From CANMXU01 sp052030545 (GTDB taxonomy: Bacteria > Pseudomonadota > Gammaproteobacteria > Enterobacterales > Alteromonadaceae): DNA of 64,000 bases. This document shows positions 15,844-25,283 of this stretch, one piece after another. The notes below the pieces were generated by a model. It was given only the letters and a program-made list of their open reading frames with translations. It was not told the DNA's origin and searched no databases. Both the position numbers and the translations under genes were made by a program. Positions within the stretch are counted from its first letter, which is position 1; each line of letters opens with the position of its first letter. The DNA is taken from positions 62,001 to 126,000 of the forward strand of contig NZ_JBPDIH010000006.1 of assembly GCF_052030545.1 (NCBI RefSeq), in the 5' to 3' direction.

Positions 15844-16971
15844 TTAACTTTTACTCCATGGTAATTTAGGCAGTTTTGCTTTTAACTTAATACCGCTGGT
15901 TCGACTTTTAACCAATAAACTTGTTCCCAAAAACAGCGCCAAAATGTGAATGGGCCATAAGCCGACCACACTTGGAATTTTTTCACCCTCAACCCCAGAA
16001 CGCACCGCAGTTAATAACAAGAAGTAACCTAAAAATAATAAAAGTGCCGGTAGCATTTTGGCAAATTTACCTTGACGCGGGTTAACCACACTTAATGGCA
16101 CCGCAATTAGCGTCAGAATAAGACAAGAAATCGGGAATGATAAGCGCCATTGAATGGTGGCTCGATTTTCAGGTAAGTCTTCTTGAAGAAGTTGCTCGGT
16201 TGAGATCGCGCTCAGTTTACGGCGGCGATGCTTTATTTCTTGTTCTTGAATTTCAATATGATACTTAGCAAAGGCAACCGAACGGAACTCTTCATTTTCT
16301 TGATCGCTTTGATAACGAATACCATCTTCTAATATCAATCGCTGCGAGCCTGAGTCTTCTTCAATTACTAGGCCTTTTTTTGCATAAACAATACTGGCAC
16401 TAATAATATCTTGATGACCATCGCGATTTTTAGGAAGTTGCGCAACAAACACTTTTTCTAGGCTGTTATCTTCACGGTTTTTATTTTGTACAAAGACAAC
16501 CGCTTTTTCATTACCGGTATTTTGAAAACGCCCTGCAACGATTGAGCTTAAGCCTGAGTCTGCGGCCATTTCTTCTTTCATTTTCACTTCATATTCAGCC
16601 GACATTGGCGCTAAATATAAGGTAAAAATACCGGTAATAATGGCGGTGACTAAACTGAGAATTAAAGTCACACGCACCACATACCATTCACTGACACCGC
16701 AAGCATGTAAAACCGTCATTTCACTGTCAGCGTATATTCGCCCGTAAGCCAATAAAACGCCTAAAAATAAACTTAATGGCAACATCATGCCAGCAAGTTC
16801 AGGAATTTTTAAGCCAATAAATACCATCACCAAATGGCCAGGAATTCCGCCTTCAGACGCATCGCCCAATACAGTTACAAACTTTTGACTGATGAAAATA
16901 GTCATCAGCACAAAGAAAACTGCAACTTGCGTTTTAGCAACTTCCTTCAATAAATAGCGAAATATAATCAC
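15844..16971 (-). CDS. lptF: LPS export ABC transporter permease LptF
   Basis: 375 residues with the LptF start MIIFRYLLKEVAKTQ. Three N-terminal helices are followed by a periplasmic jellyroll domain (about residues 130-270) and three C-terminal helices including SFPISCLILTLIAVPLS. It is the partner of LptG in the LptB2FG complex. It is divergent from pepA, the standard gammaproteobacterial arrangement, and is first gene of the lptFG operon. Confidence 0.96.
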   Translation of the reverse strand: MIIFRYLLKEVAKTQVAVFFVLMTIFISQKFVTVLGDASEGGIPGHLVMVFIGLKIPELAGMMLPLSLFLGVLLAYGRIYADSEMTVLHACGVSEWYVVRVTLILSLVTAIITGIFTLYLAPMSAEYEVKMKEEMAADSGLSSIVAGRFQNTGNEKAVVFVQNKNREDNSLEKVFVAQLPKNRDGHQDIISASIVYAKKGLVIEEDSGSQRLILEDGIRYQSDQENEEFRSVAFAKYHIEIQEQEIKHRRRKLSAISTEQLLQEDLPENRATIQWRLSFPISCLILTLIAVPLSVVNPRQGKFAKMLPALLLFLGYFLLLTAVRSGVEGEKIPSVVGLWPIHILALFLGTSLLVKSRTSGIKLKAKLPKLPWSKS

Positions 16972-17409
16972 GAGATGGTAAAAACCTTAAAAAGTGACAG
17001 CTGCTGTAGCCATCGAATCTGTTTTTCTAATTATTAGCGTAGCAGTTTAACCTGCTATGTGGCGCCAAAGCTTGCTATTTTCGCCCACAAGCCTAAATTT
17101 TTCAATATTATGCGCAAGCTGAACGATATTTTCTTCACAAATTGTGTAATTATCGATACGCTTATCACATTATTTGTCGTTAAAAACATAGTTTTTTTCT
17201 GACATTGACAGCTATTTTAAGTAAAATTGTTATTTTACTAACAAAATAAAATATTATCAGAGTAGGTATAGCTGTTGAATACGGCTATAATTAAAGCCTT
17301 TAGCTCGATACAATTAACAAAACATTAGACTATAAACACAAGCTTTTACTACGCTAATCAGCGCATTTTTTTACAAGTACTTGTAGTTTTATAGCAAATA
17401 GGAGAGTCC
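16972..17409. other. Divergent intergenic region lptF/pepA
   Basis: 438 nt without a gene. It must hold the promoters for lptFG (leftward) and pepA-holC-valS (rightward). The only good candidate seen is the pepA promoter at 17205-17233; the remainder is AT-rich with no open frame of note. Confidence 0.6.
17205..17233 (+). promoter_or_regulatory. Candidate sigma-70 promoter for pepA-holC-valS
   Basis: A perfect TTGACA is followed after 17 bp by TGTTAT (4 of 6 matches to TATAAT). The start would give a leader of about 170 nt before pepA. Confidence 0.45.
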
Positions 17410-18918
17410 ATGGAGTTCAGTGTAAAAAGCGGCAGTCCCGAAAAGCAACGTAGTGCCTGTATTGTTGTTGGTGTATTTGAACCACGTCGCCTATCAGCCA
17501 TAGCTGAACAACTTGATGAAATTAGCGAAGGCTATATCAGTAACTTATTACGTCGTGGCGACCTTGAAGGTAAGTCAGGCCAAATGTTGCTATTGCATCA
17601 AGTACCTAACATTTTAAGCGAACGTGTATTGCTTGTTGGTTGCGGTAAAGAACGTGAATTAGATGAGCGTCAATATCGTCAAATCATCAGCAAAACTATC
17701 AATACCTTAAATGAAACTGGTTCAATGGAAGCGGTGTGTTTCCTGTCTGAATTACACGTAAAAGGTCGCGATACTTATTGGAAAGTGCGCCAAGCCATTG
17801 AAGCCACTCAAGACTGTTTGTACAGCTTCAACAGTTTAAAAACTCGCAAAGAAGAGCCTCGTCGCCCATTACGTAAAATGGTATTTAACGTGCCAACTCG
17901 CCGTGAATTACCGATTGGTGAACGCGCTATTGCCCATGGTTTAGCCATTTCAGAAGGCATCGTTACTTGTAAAAACGTGGCTAACATGCCGCCAAATATT
18001 TGTAACCCGGCTTACCTTGCTGAACAAGCAAAAATATTAGAAAACGACTACGAAAATATTACCACCAGCGTAGTGAATGAAGCAGAAATGGAAGAGCTAG
18101 GTATGGGTTCATATTTAGCTGTTGGTCGTGGCTCTAAAAATGAATCATTAATGAGCATCATCAACTATAAAGGTGTAGACGACGATTCAAACCCTATTGT
18201 ATTAGTGGGTAAAGGCTTAACCTTTGACTCAGGCGGTATTTCATTAAAACCAGGCGCAGGCATGGACGAAATGAAATACGATATGGGCGGTGCAGCTGGC
18301 GTATTAGGCGCTATGCACTCGTTAGCTGAGTTGCAATTACCGATTAACGTGATTGGCGTATTAGCGGGTTGTGAAAACATGCCAAGCAGTGACGCTTATC
18401 GTCCGGGCGATGTGTTAACTACTATGTCTGGTCAAACCGTTGAAGTATTAAATACCGACGCCGAAGGCCGTTTAGTTTTATGTGATGCGTTAACCTACGT
18501 AGAGCGTTATGAGCCAGAATTAGTGGTTGATGTCGCCACATTAACCGGTGCCTGTGTTGTGGCACTAGGTAAGCATGCCACAGGTTTATTAAGTAACCAT
18601 AACCCACTAGCGCATGAGCTATTAAATGCTTCTGAGCAAAGTGGCGACCGCGCATGGCGACTACCATTATGGGACGATTATCAAGAACAACTGGAAAGTC
18701 CGTTTGCCGATATGACTAATATTGGCGGCCCAGCGGCAGGTACAATTACTGCAGGTTGTTTCTTATCTAAATTTACCAAGAAATATCATTGGGCCCACTT
18801 AGATATCGCTGGTACAGCATGGCGCAGTGGCGGCAAAGATAAAGGTTCAACTGGCCGCCCAGTAAGCATGTTAACGCAGTTTTTATTAAATCGTTCAGGG
18901 CAAGAGCAAGGCGAATAG
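17410..18918 (+). CDS. pepA: Leucyl aminopeptidase PepA (M17)
   Basis: 502 residues, the same length class as E. coli PepA (503). The N-terminal regulatory/DNA-binding domain covers about residues 1-165. The C-terminal catalytic domain has the two-zinc site: KGLTFDSGGISLKPG, the following MKYDMGG, and the M17 signature NTDAEGRL at 348-355. It removes N-terminal residues from peptides and, in E. coli, also acts as a DNA-binding accessory factor in Xer recombination and carAB control. It is the first gene of pepA-holC-valS, with an AGGAGAG site before the ATG. Confidence 0.97.
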   Translation: MEFSVKSGSPEKQRSACIVVGVFEPRRLSAIAEQLDEISEGYISNLLRRGDLEGKSGQMLLLHQVPNILSERVLLVGCGKERELDERQYRQIISKTINTLNETGSMEAVCFLSELHVKGRDTYWKVRQAIEATQDCLYSFNSLKTRKEEPRRPLRKMVFNVPTRRELPIGERAIAHGLAISEGIVTCKNVANMPPNICNPAYLAEQAKILENDYENITTSVVNEAEMEELGMGSYLAVGRGSKNESLMSIINYKGVDDDSNPIVLVGKGLTFDSGGISLKPGAGMDEMKYDMGGAAGVLGAMHSLAELQLPINVIGVLAGCENMPSSDAYRPGDVLTTMSGQTVEVLNTDAEGRLVLCDALTYVERYEPELVVDVATLTGACVVALGKHATGLLSNHNPLAHELLNASEQSGDRAWRLPLWDDYQEQLESPFADMTNIGGPAAGTITAGCFLSKFTKKYHWAHLDIAGTAWRSGGKDKGSTGRPVSMLTQFLLNRSGQEQGE

Positions 18919-18953
18919 CCAAGCACAGCTCACTTATAGGTTATTGAGATTTT

Positions 18954-19409
18954 ATGCAAACACAGGTGATATTTAACATTATGCCCGATGAGGCAGATGA
19001 TCAACATGCGCATTGGCATCAAGCGTGCGTTGTTGCGGCAGATCATTACCGAAATAATCAACGTGTTTATATTTATACTCAAAATCAGGCTGACGCTCAT
19101 CAAATTGACGAGCTGTTGTGGGCATTCGACCCCGACAGTTTTGTACCACACAATTTGGTAGGCGAAGGCCCTCAAAATGGTTCGGCGGTTGAAATAAGTT
19201 GGCAAGCGCCAACCTCTCGCCGACCAATACTTATTAATCTGACTAGCACAGTACCAGATTTTGCTAGTCAATTTTCACACATTATTGACTTTGTACCCGC
19301 AGATGAAACCCTTAAACAACAGGCTAGAGAAAGATTTAAAGCTTGTCGTCAGTGGGGTTTTAACGTTGACACCAAAACGCTTAGCGTTAAACAAAGCAGC
19401 ACAGGTTAA
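18954..19409 (+). CDS. holC: DNA polymerase III chi subunit
   Basis: 151 residues (E. coli HolC 147). The fold is the Rossmann-like HolC domain: a first strand, a VAADHYRNNQRVYIYTQNQ segment, then EGPQNGSAVEISW and the FSHIIDFVP region. Chi links the clamp loader (through psi) to SSB on the lagging strand. It sits between pepA and valS as in E. coli and most relatives, with a 35-nt gap before and a 21-nt gap after. Confidence 0.95.
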   Translation: MQTQVIFNIMPDEADDQHAHWHQACVVAADHYRNNQRVYIYTQNQADAHQIDELLWAFDPDSFVPHNLVGEGPQNGSAVEISWQAPTSRRPILINLTSTVPDFASQFSHIIDFVPADETLKQQARERFKACRQWGFNVDTKTLSVKQSSTG

Positions 19410-19430
19410 AAACTTCTAACGGAAATTCTG

Positions 19431-22286
19431 ATGGAAAAAACTTTCAACCCCTCTGACATTGAACAATCCCTCTATAAAAGCTGGGAAGAGCAAGGTTACT
19501 TTAGCCCAACAGGCGAAGGTGACGGCTATTGCATTGCAATTCCACCACCGAATGTAACGGGTAGCCTACATATGGGGCACGCCTTTCAACAAACCATTAT
19601 GGACACCTTAACGCGTTACCAACGTATGCAAGGTAAAAATACCTTATGGCAAACCGGTACCGATCACGCCGGTATCGCTACCCAAATGGTCGTTGAGCGT
19701 AAAATTGCCGCCGAAGAAGATAAAACACGTCATGACTATGGCCGTGAAGCCTTTATCGACAAAGTATGGCAATGGAAAGAAGAGTCAGGCGGCACCATCG
19801 GCAAGCAAATGCGCCGTTTAGGTAACTCAATTGACTGGAGCCGCGAACGTTTCACCATGGACGACGGCATGTCAGAAGCGGTACAAGAAGTGTTTGTTCG
19901 CTTATTTGAAGACGATTTAATTTACCGTGGTAAGCGTCTTGTTAACTGGGATCCAAAATTCCATACCGCGATTTCTGACTTAGAAGTAGAAAACAAAGAC
20001 AAAAAAGGCCACATGTGGCACCTTCGCTATCCATTAGCCAACGGTGAAACCACCAGCGAAGGTTTAGATTATTTAGTGGTTGCCACCACCCGCCCTGAAA
20101 CCATGTTAGGTGATACCGGTGTTGCGGTTAACCCGAATGACGAACGTTACAAAGACTTAATCGGCAAGCACGTATTATTACCTTTGGTCAATCGTTTAAT
20201 TCCAATTGTTGGCGACGATCACGCCGATATGGAAAAAGGCACAGGTTGTGTGAAAATCACCCCAGCCCATGACTTTAACGATAACGAAGTCGGTAAACGT
20301 CACGACTTGCCACTGATTAATATTTTAGATAAAAACGCGGCTATTTTAGCAACCGCCGAAGTTTACAATACCACTGGCGAGCCAAGTGATGCTTACGATA
20401 CGACATTGCCAAGTGAGTTTGCCGGCCTTGACCGTTTTGTTGCCCGTAAAGCCATTGTTGCAGCCTTTGACGAATTAGGTTTATTGGTTGAAGTGAAAGA
20501 TCACGACTTAGTTGCGCCATATGGCGACCGCTCTGGCGTTATTATCGAACCACTATTAACTGACCAATGGTATGTTCGTGCCGCGCCACTGGCTAAACCT
20601 GCGGTAGAAGCCGTTGAAAATGGCGACATTGAGTTTGTGCCAAAACAATACGAAAACATGTACAACGCGTGGATGCGCGACATTCAAGACTGGTGTATTT
20701 CACGTCAACTTTGGTGGGGACATCGCATTCCTGCATGGTACGACGAAAACGGTGGCGTTTATGTCGGTCGCAGTGAAGCAGAAGTACGTGAAAAACATAA
20801 CCTTGGCGCTGATGTGAGCTTAAGCCAAGACGACGACGTATTAGATACGTGGTTCTCGTCTGCCCTTTGGACCTTCTCAACCTTAGGCTGGCCAAACAAC
20901 ATGGAAGATTTAAAGAAATTCCATTCTACCGATGTGCTAGTGACCGGTTTTGATATTATTTTCTTCTGGGTGGCGCGCATGATCATGATGACCATGCACT
21001 TCATCAAAGATGAAAACGGTAAGCCACAAGTACCCTTTAAAAAAGTGTATGTTACCGGCCTTATTCGCGATGAAAATGGCGATAAAATGAGTAAGTCGAA
21101 AGGTAATGTGGTTGATCCATTAGACATGATCGACGGCATTTCACTAGAAGACTTACTAGAAAAACGCACCGGTAATATGATGCAGCCACAATTGGCGAAA
21201 AAAATTACCAAGCTTACCAAAAAAGAATACCCTGACGGCATTGAAGCCCACGGTACCGACGCGCTGCGTTTTACTTTAACCTCTGTTGCTTCTACCGGTC
21301 GTGACATTAGCTGGGACATGAAACGCTTAGACGGTTACCGCAACTTCTGTAATAAATTATGGAATGCTAGCCGTTACGTATTAATGAATACCGAAGAGCA
21401 AGACTGCGGCGCAAACGGTGGTGATATGGAATTATCACTGGCTGATCGCTGGATCATCGGTCAATTTCAACAAACCGTGAAAACTGTACATGAGTCTTTT
21501 GCCTCGTTCCGTTTTGACCTAGCGTCACAAGCCTTGTACGAATTTACGTGGAACCAGTTCTGTGATTGGTATTTAGAATTAACCAAGCCCGTTTTATTTA
21601 AAGGTAATGAAGCTCAGCAACGTGGTACGCGTCATACGTTAGTTAACGTATTAGAAGGCTTATTACGTTTAATGCACCCTATTATGCCATTTATCACTGA
21701 AACGATTTGGCAACGTGTACAGCCGCTTAGCCAGTTTGCGAAAAATGGCGACAGCATTATGCTGCAAACTTTCCCACAGTTTGATCAAAGCCTGTGTGAC
21801 CAAGAAGCGATTGACGATTTAGAATGGGTAAAACAGTTTATCGTTGCTATTCGTAATATTCGCGGTGAAATGGACATTGCGCCAAGCAAGCCATTAACGG
21901 TATTGCTGAAGAACGTATCAGCAACCGACCAACGTCGTTTAGATGCCAACCAGCAATTTTTAAGCGCACTGGCGAAATTAGAAAGCATCGATGTACTAGC
22001 CGATGACGATAACGGCCCAGCTTCCGCTACAGCCGTAGTTGGCGAGCTTTCTATTTTGATCCCAATGGCGGGCTTAATTGATAAAGACGCAGAACTTGCT
22101 CGTTTAAGTAAAGCCATTGAAAAGCTTGAAAAAGATGTTGCACGTGTACGCGGAAAACTCGGCAATGAAAACTTTGTTAGCAAAGCGCCAGAAGCGGTAA
22201 TTAACAAAGAAAAAGCAAAACTTGCCGACGCTGAGTCAACCTTAGCGAAAATGGTCGAGCAAAAAGTGCAAATTGCCGCACTTTAA
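19431..22286 (+). CDS. valS: Valyl-tRNA synthetase
   Basis: 951 residues, identical in length class to E. coli ValS. The class I motifs are HMGH at residues 47-50 (HIGH) and KMSKS at 552-556. Between them lies the CP1 editing domain (about residues 200-340) with TTRPETMLGDTGVAVN. An anticodon-binding domain follows, and the C-terminal coiled coil (about 885-951, alternating Leu/Lys/Glu, starting DKDAELARLSKAIEKLEK) is present. It charges tRNA-Val. It is the last gene of the pepA-holC-valS unit. Confidence 0.98.
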   Translation: MEKTFNPSDIEQSLYKSWEEQGYFSPTGEGDGYCIAIPPPNVTGSLHMGHAFQQTIMDTLTRYQRMQGKNTLWQTGTDHAGIATQMVVERKIAAEEDKTRHDYGREAFIDKVWQWKEESGGTIGKQMRRLGNSIDWSRERFTMDDGMSEAVQEVFVRLFEDDLIYRGKRLVNWDPKFHTAISDLEVENKDKKGHMWHLRYPLANGETTSEGLDYLVVATTRPETMLGDTGVAVNPNDERYKDLIGKHVLLPLVNRLIPIVGDDHADMEKGTGCVKITPAHDFNDNEVGKRHDLPLINILDKNAAILATAEVYNTTGEPSDAYDTTLPSEFAGLDRFVARKAIVAAFDELGLLVEVKDHDLVAPYGDRSGVIIEPLLTDQWYVRAAPLAKPAVEAVENGDIEFVPKQYENMYNAWMRDIQDWCISRQLWWGHRIPAWYDENGGVYVGRSEAEVREKHNLGADVSLSQDDDVLDTWFSSALWTFSTLGWPNNMEDLKKFHSTDVLVTGFDIIFFWVARMIMMTMHFIKDENGKPQVPFKKVYVTGLIRDENGDKMSKSKGNVVDPLDMIDGISLEDLLEKRTGNMMQPQLAKKITKLTKKEYPDGIEAHGTDALRFTLTSVASTGRDISWDMKRLDGYRNFCNKLWNASRYVLMNTEEQDCGANGGDMELSLADRWIIGQFQQTVKTVHESFASFRFDLASQALYEFTWNQFCDWYLELTKPVLFKGNEAQQRGTRHTLVNVLEGLLRLMHPIMPFITETIWQRVQPLSQFAKNGDSIMLQTFPQFDQSLCDQEAIDDLEWVKQFIVAIRNIRGEMDIAPSKPLTVLLKNVSATDQRRLDANQQFLSALAKLESIDVLADDDNGPASATAVVGELSILIPMAGLIDKDAELARLSKAIEKLEKDVARVRGKLGNENFVSKAPEAVINKEKAKLADAESTLAKMVEQKVQIAAL

Positions 22287-22340
22287 GCGATTTTATCTGC
22301 CCTTTTAAAGGGCATGATAAATAAGACAAAATGATATAAA

Positions 22341-22380
22341 CCAGCAACTGGACGACCTCTTAGCTTGCTGGTTTTTTTAT
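22341..22380 (+). terminator. Terminator after valS
   Basis: A CCAGCAA / TTGCTGG stem with a 17-nt loop is followed by seven T residues. A second hairpin (TGCCCTTT / AAAGGGCA at about 22299-22315) lies between it and the valS stop. Confidence 0.85.
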
Positions 22381-22484
22381 TTGCGCAATTTGTTAGATTT
22401 CTTCTGGTTATTCTAGGGACATATGCTAATATCTTGTTCGAAGCAGATCATTGGCTGATATTTCAGCAACTTTGGTTTGTAATG

Positions 22485-22499
22485 TCGTCATTGTGACGA
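22485..22499 (+). promoter_or_regulatory. Small hairpin in the cold-shock gene leader
   Basis: TCGTCA and TGACGA pair around a TTG loop, 35 nt before the cold-shock start. Cold-shock mRNAs often use structured leaders as thermosensors; that role here is inference. Confidence 0.35.
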
Positions 22500-22533
22500 G
22501 TTCTATTAATTATGCCCTACAGGAAATGTTGGT

Positions 22534-22743
22534 ATGTCAGATACAGTTACTGGTAAAGTAAAATTTTTTAACGAATCTAAAGGATTCGGATTCATCGAAC
22601 AAGAAAATGGTCCAGACGTTTTTGTTCACTTCAGTGCAATCACAGGTGACGGTTTCCGCACTTTAACAGACGGCCAAGCCGTTTCTTTCAGCGTAAAACA
22701 AGGCCAAAAAGGTCCTGAAGCTGAAAACGTAACTGCGTTATAA
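22534..22743 (+). CDS. CspA-family cold-shock protein
   Basis: 69 residues, a complete single cold-shock domain. The RNP1 motif KGFGFIEQ and RNP2 motif VFVHFSAI, which bind single-stranded RNA/DNA by stacking aromatic residues, are both intact. The protein acts as an RNA chaperone. It is monocistronic, with a leader of at least 100 nt and its own terminator. Which paralogue (cspA, cspE, cspG) it is cannot be settled from one copy. Confidence 0.96.
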   Translation: MSDTVTGKVKFFNESKGFGFIEQENGPDVFVHFSAITGDGFRTLTDGQAVSFSVKQGQKGPEAENVTAL

Positions 22744-22749
22744 GATTTT

Positions 22750-22777
22750 TTGAGGTGAAGTTACCACTTCACCTCAA
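22750..22777 (+). terminator. Terminator after the cold-shock gene
   Basis: An 11-bp perfect stem (TTGAGGTGAAG / CTTCACCTCAA) with a 6-nt loop begins seven bases after the stop. The exit is pyrimidine-rich (TCTTCCCTTTT). Confidence 0.8.
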
Positions 22778-22997
22778 TCTTCCCTTTTACTTACTTCTTC
22801 CACCATTCATTTTTCAGCTATTTATCTAACTCATCCATCACATCAGTCATTGGTGTTTAAATTCGTGTATTACCGCTAATGTGAAGCCTCTTGCCGACTT
22901 TTAGTTTAGTTCACCACAGTCGTGTTAAAGCCAATTAAGCAATCGATAAAGAAAAATCTAGGGCATGAACAATTATAAAACTGGCAAAATTAAAACG
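22778..22997. other. Intergenic stretch between two terminators
   Basis: Part of the 312-nt gap between the cold-shock gene and the outer-membrane protein gene. Apart from the terminators at each end, no gene, repeat or clear promoter is visible. Confidence 0.5.
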
Positions 22998-23033
22998 AAA
23001 AAAGGAAGATTTATTCAAAAACCTTCCTTTTTT
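22998..23033 (-). terminator. Terminator of the outer-membrane protein gene
   Basis: An 11-bp stem (AAAAAAGGAAG / CTTCCTTTTTT) with a 14-nt loop lies about 23 nt past the stop of the minus-strand gene. The stem itself supplies the T-tract in either direction. Confidence 0.75.
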
Positions 23034-23055
23034 ATTAGCTTAACTTAAGTGTGAA

Positions 23056-23910
23056 CTATAGTTGGTAGTTAAACTCGATACGGTGATCGCCTTCACTAAA
23101 GCTGTTGTTTTCGTTCCAGTTAGCAAAATAACGTACGTTTAAGCGTGGCGTAATTTTATAGCCGATAGACACTTCGTGAGTTAATATCGTGTCACTGTTT
23201 GGTCCGTAGGCATTATTCATATAATTATCAGAACCTGTTAACCCTTTAAAATAAAACGGGTTGTAGTTCATCCAAATTTTATCAGTAACGGTAATTCTTG
23301 AATACATACCTACCATGGCAAAAGCACCGTAAGCAGAGAAACCATTTACATCAATTTCAGGGTTTGCAGGAGTAGAACCTTCTGCAAATGTATTGTTACC
23401 AAAATCCATACCAACACCGGCAAGTGGGTATAAAGTAACTCGGCCGATTTTAGGTAAAGCTTGAATAATTGAATAAGACGCTTTACCGGTTTGCTCCGCT
23501 AAATGGTTGCCGTCTAAATTGTAGCTAATGTCTAATTGCGTACCACGCCCATTTTTTTTATTTACGTTAACGTCACGTAAACGGAAAGAATCAATCGAGT
23601 TATCAATGCTACTCGCTTCATCCCAACCTAAGTCTTCACCCATAGCGCCTTGAATTTCTAATACACGCATACCAACAACATTAGGATCATCAGTTTTGTA
23701 AGACTGACCAAATTTAAAGTTAAGGCCTCGGTTAGTTGCGCCTGCACCAGCATTGGTATAAACCGCTAGCGGGTCAGACATGTCTTGAATTTCTTTTTCT
23801 TGAACTGGCTGTGTTTTATTTGCAGAGTCTGCTTCAACACTTTCTGTCTGAGCAAAACTATTTGCTGACAATAAAACCACTAATGCAGGTAAAAATTGTA
23901 ATTTTTTCAT
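23056..23910 (-). CDS. Predicted outer-membrane beta-barrel protein, unknown function
   Basis: 284 residues. A clear signal peptide (MKKLQFLPALVVLLSANSFA) is followed by a polar Glu/Lys/Gln linker to about residue 50. About ten amphipathic strands follow, and the protein ends FNYQL, close to the aromatic-terminated beta-signal of BAM substrates. Aromatic girdle residues (YNPFYFKG, RYFANWNE) support a barrel. I recognise no named family. It is monocistronic, with its own terminator. A role as a small porin or surface protein is inference. Confidence 0.7.
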   Translation of the reverse strand: MKKLQFLPALVVLLSANSFAQTESVEADSANKTQPVQEKEIQDMSDPLAVYTNAGAGATNRGLNFKFGQSYKTDDPNVVGMRVLEIQGAMGEDLGWDEASSIDNSIDSFRLRDVNVNKKNGRGTQLDISYNLDGNHLAEQTGKASYSIIQALPKIGRVTLYPLAGVGMDFGNNTFAEGSTPANPEIDVNGFSAYGAFAMVGMYSRITVTDKIWMNYNPFYFKGLTGSDNYMNNAYGPNSDTILTHEVSIGYKITPRLNVRYFANWNENNSFSEGDHRIEFNYQL

Positions 23911-24116
23911 AGGTAAGTCCTAAAATTTTTGGTGACTAAATAATCAATCCACCTACAAAATATAACAGGACAAAAGTACAATAATTAGCGCATAACTGTT
24001 TTAAATTGTACATTTATGTTACAACAGAGAAATCACAATAAGGCTAAGCACAAACGCTATTTTTGTCGAACAACGTATTATAACCTATCGAAAATTTTGG
24101 CAAGCAATGTGAGTAA

Positions 24117-24149
24117 AATAAAACCGCTAATAAGGTAAATTACTAGCGG
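24117..24149 (-). terminator. Terminator of hemH
   Basis: On the minus strand a CCGCTA / TAGCGG stem with an inner GTAA/TTAC pairing exits into TTTTATTTTA, 16 nt past the hemH stop. Confidence 0.7.
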
Positions 24150-24164
24150 CAATAGAACTAAAGA

Positions 24165-25196
24165 TTAGCGAGGCATATAAGGTTGAATAAGATCAGCAAT
24201 CGCTCTGATATGATCATCGCGATCGTTTAACGCAGGAATATAATGATATTGCTCACCACCGGCTTCAATAAAGACTTCGCGGTTTTCACCTTCGAGCTCT
24301 TCTAAGGTTTCCAAACAATCAGCCGAAAACGCTGGGCTAATAATGGCAATATTTTTCACGCCTTGTTTAGGTAAATTTTCCAGCGTTTCATCAGTATAAG
24401 GCTGTAGCCATTCAGCTTTACCAAAACGCGATTGAAAGGTTTGAATATAGTCAGTTTCGGCTAAACCTAGCTGCTCAACAAGCAGATCTGTAGTGCGCTG
24501 ACAATAATCATAGTAAGGGTCGCCTGCTTGGTGAAACAGTTTCGGCATACCATGGTACGACAACACTAATTTGTCAGGCTTGCCGTTAGCGGAAATAAAC
24601 TCTGAAACACTATTCGCTAGCGCTTGAATGTACAGTGCATTGTCGTGGTAGCTACTAATAAAATGGACACTCGGCACCCAGCGCCACTTCGTAAGCACTT
24701 TGGCAATAGCGTCAAAAGTTGAACCTGTCGTTGGCCCAGCATATTGTGGATACAAAGGCATAACAACGATATTATTAATCCCTTGGCGTTGAAAATTATT
24801 AAGGGCATTTTCTATCGAAGGATTGCCGTAACGCATGGCAATATCAACCACTACGTTGTTAGTAAAACGCTCACCATGCTGTGCTGTTAATACATCAATA
24901 AGTTTAGCTTTTTGCTGCTCTGTAATCGCAAGTAACGGTGAACCTTGTTCAGTCCAGATACTTTGATATAGCTTTGCTGATTTACTCGGCCTAACGCGTA
25001 AAATTATGCCATGTAAAATAATGAGCCAAACTAATCGAGGAATTTCTACCACACGAGGGTCAGACAAAAACTCTTTCAAATAGCGGCGTACCGATGCTGT
25101 GGTCGGCTGCTCAGGTGTACCAAGGTTAGTGATTAAAATACCAGTTTTGGCATCTTTATTTAAGCTATTGGCTAAATCGCCAGAAAAACGGGACAT
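24165..25196 (-). CDS. hemH: Ferrochelatase
   Basis: 343 residues. It carries the ferrochelatase signature LSYHGMPKLF at about residue 210, with the catalytic His, followed by GDPYYDYCQRTT. The C-terminal half has the second signature SADCLETLEELEGENRE. It inserts Fe2+ into protoporphyrin IX, the last step of haem b synthesis, at the inner face of the membrane. The gene is downstream of ccmFGHI but separated from it by a strong terminator, so it probably has its own promoter. Placing haem synthesis beside cytochrome c maturation makes functional sense. Confidence 0.96.
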   Translation of the reverse strand: MSRFSGDLANSLNKDAKTGILITNLGTPEQPTTASVRRYLKEFLSDPRVVEIPRLVWLIILHGIILRVRPSKSAKLYQSIWTEQGSPLLAITEQQKAKLIDVLTAQHGERFTNNVVVDIAMRYGNPSIENALNNFQRQGINNIVVMPLYPQYAGPTTGSTFDAIAKVLTKWRWVPSVHFISSYHDNALYIQALANSVSEFISANGKPDKLVLSYHGMPKLFHQAGDPYYDYCQRTTDLLVEQLGLAETDYIQTFQSRFGKAEWLQPYTDETLENLPKQGVKNIAIISPAFSADCLETLEELEGENREVFIEAGGEQYHYIPALNDRDDHIRAIADLIQPYMPR

Positions 25197-25213
25197 AACG
25201 TTCTAAACCTTAT

Positions 25214-25253
25214 AAAAAAATATGGTTTTAACCACTAGGTTAAAACCATATTT
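25214..25253 (-). terminator. Terminator of the ccmFGHI operon
   Basis: A perfect 16-bp stem (AAATATGGTTTTAACC / GGTTAAAACCATATTT) with a 4-nt loop. On the minus strand it is followed by seven T residues, about 30 nt after ccmI. Confidence 0.9.
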
Positions 25254-25283
25254 CGTCAATTTAAACACAAAAGGGTTAATTTA

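Noticed and set aside
20759..21319. 186-codon open frame antisense to valS
   Set aside because: It is a shadow of the valS coding sequence; no ribosome site, domain or signal supports translation.
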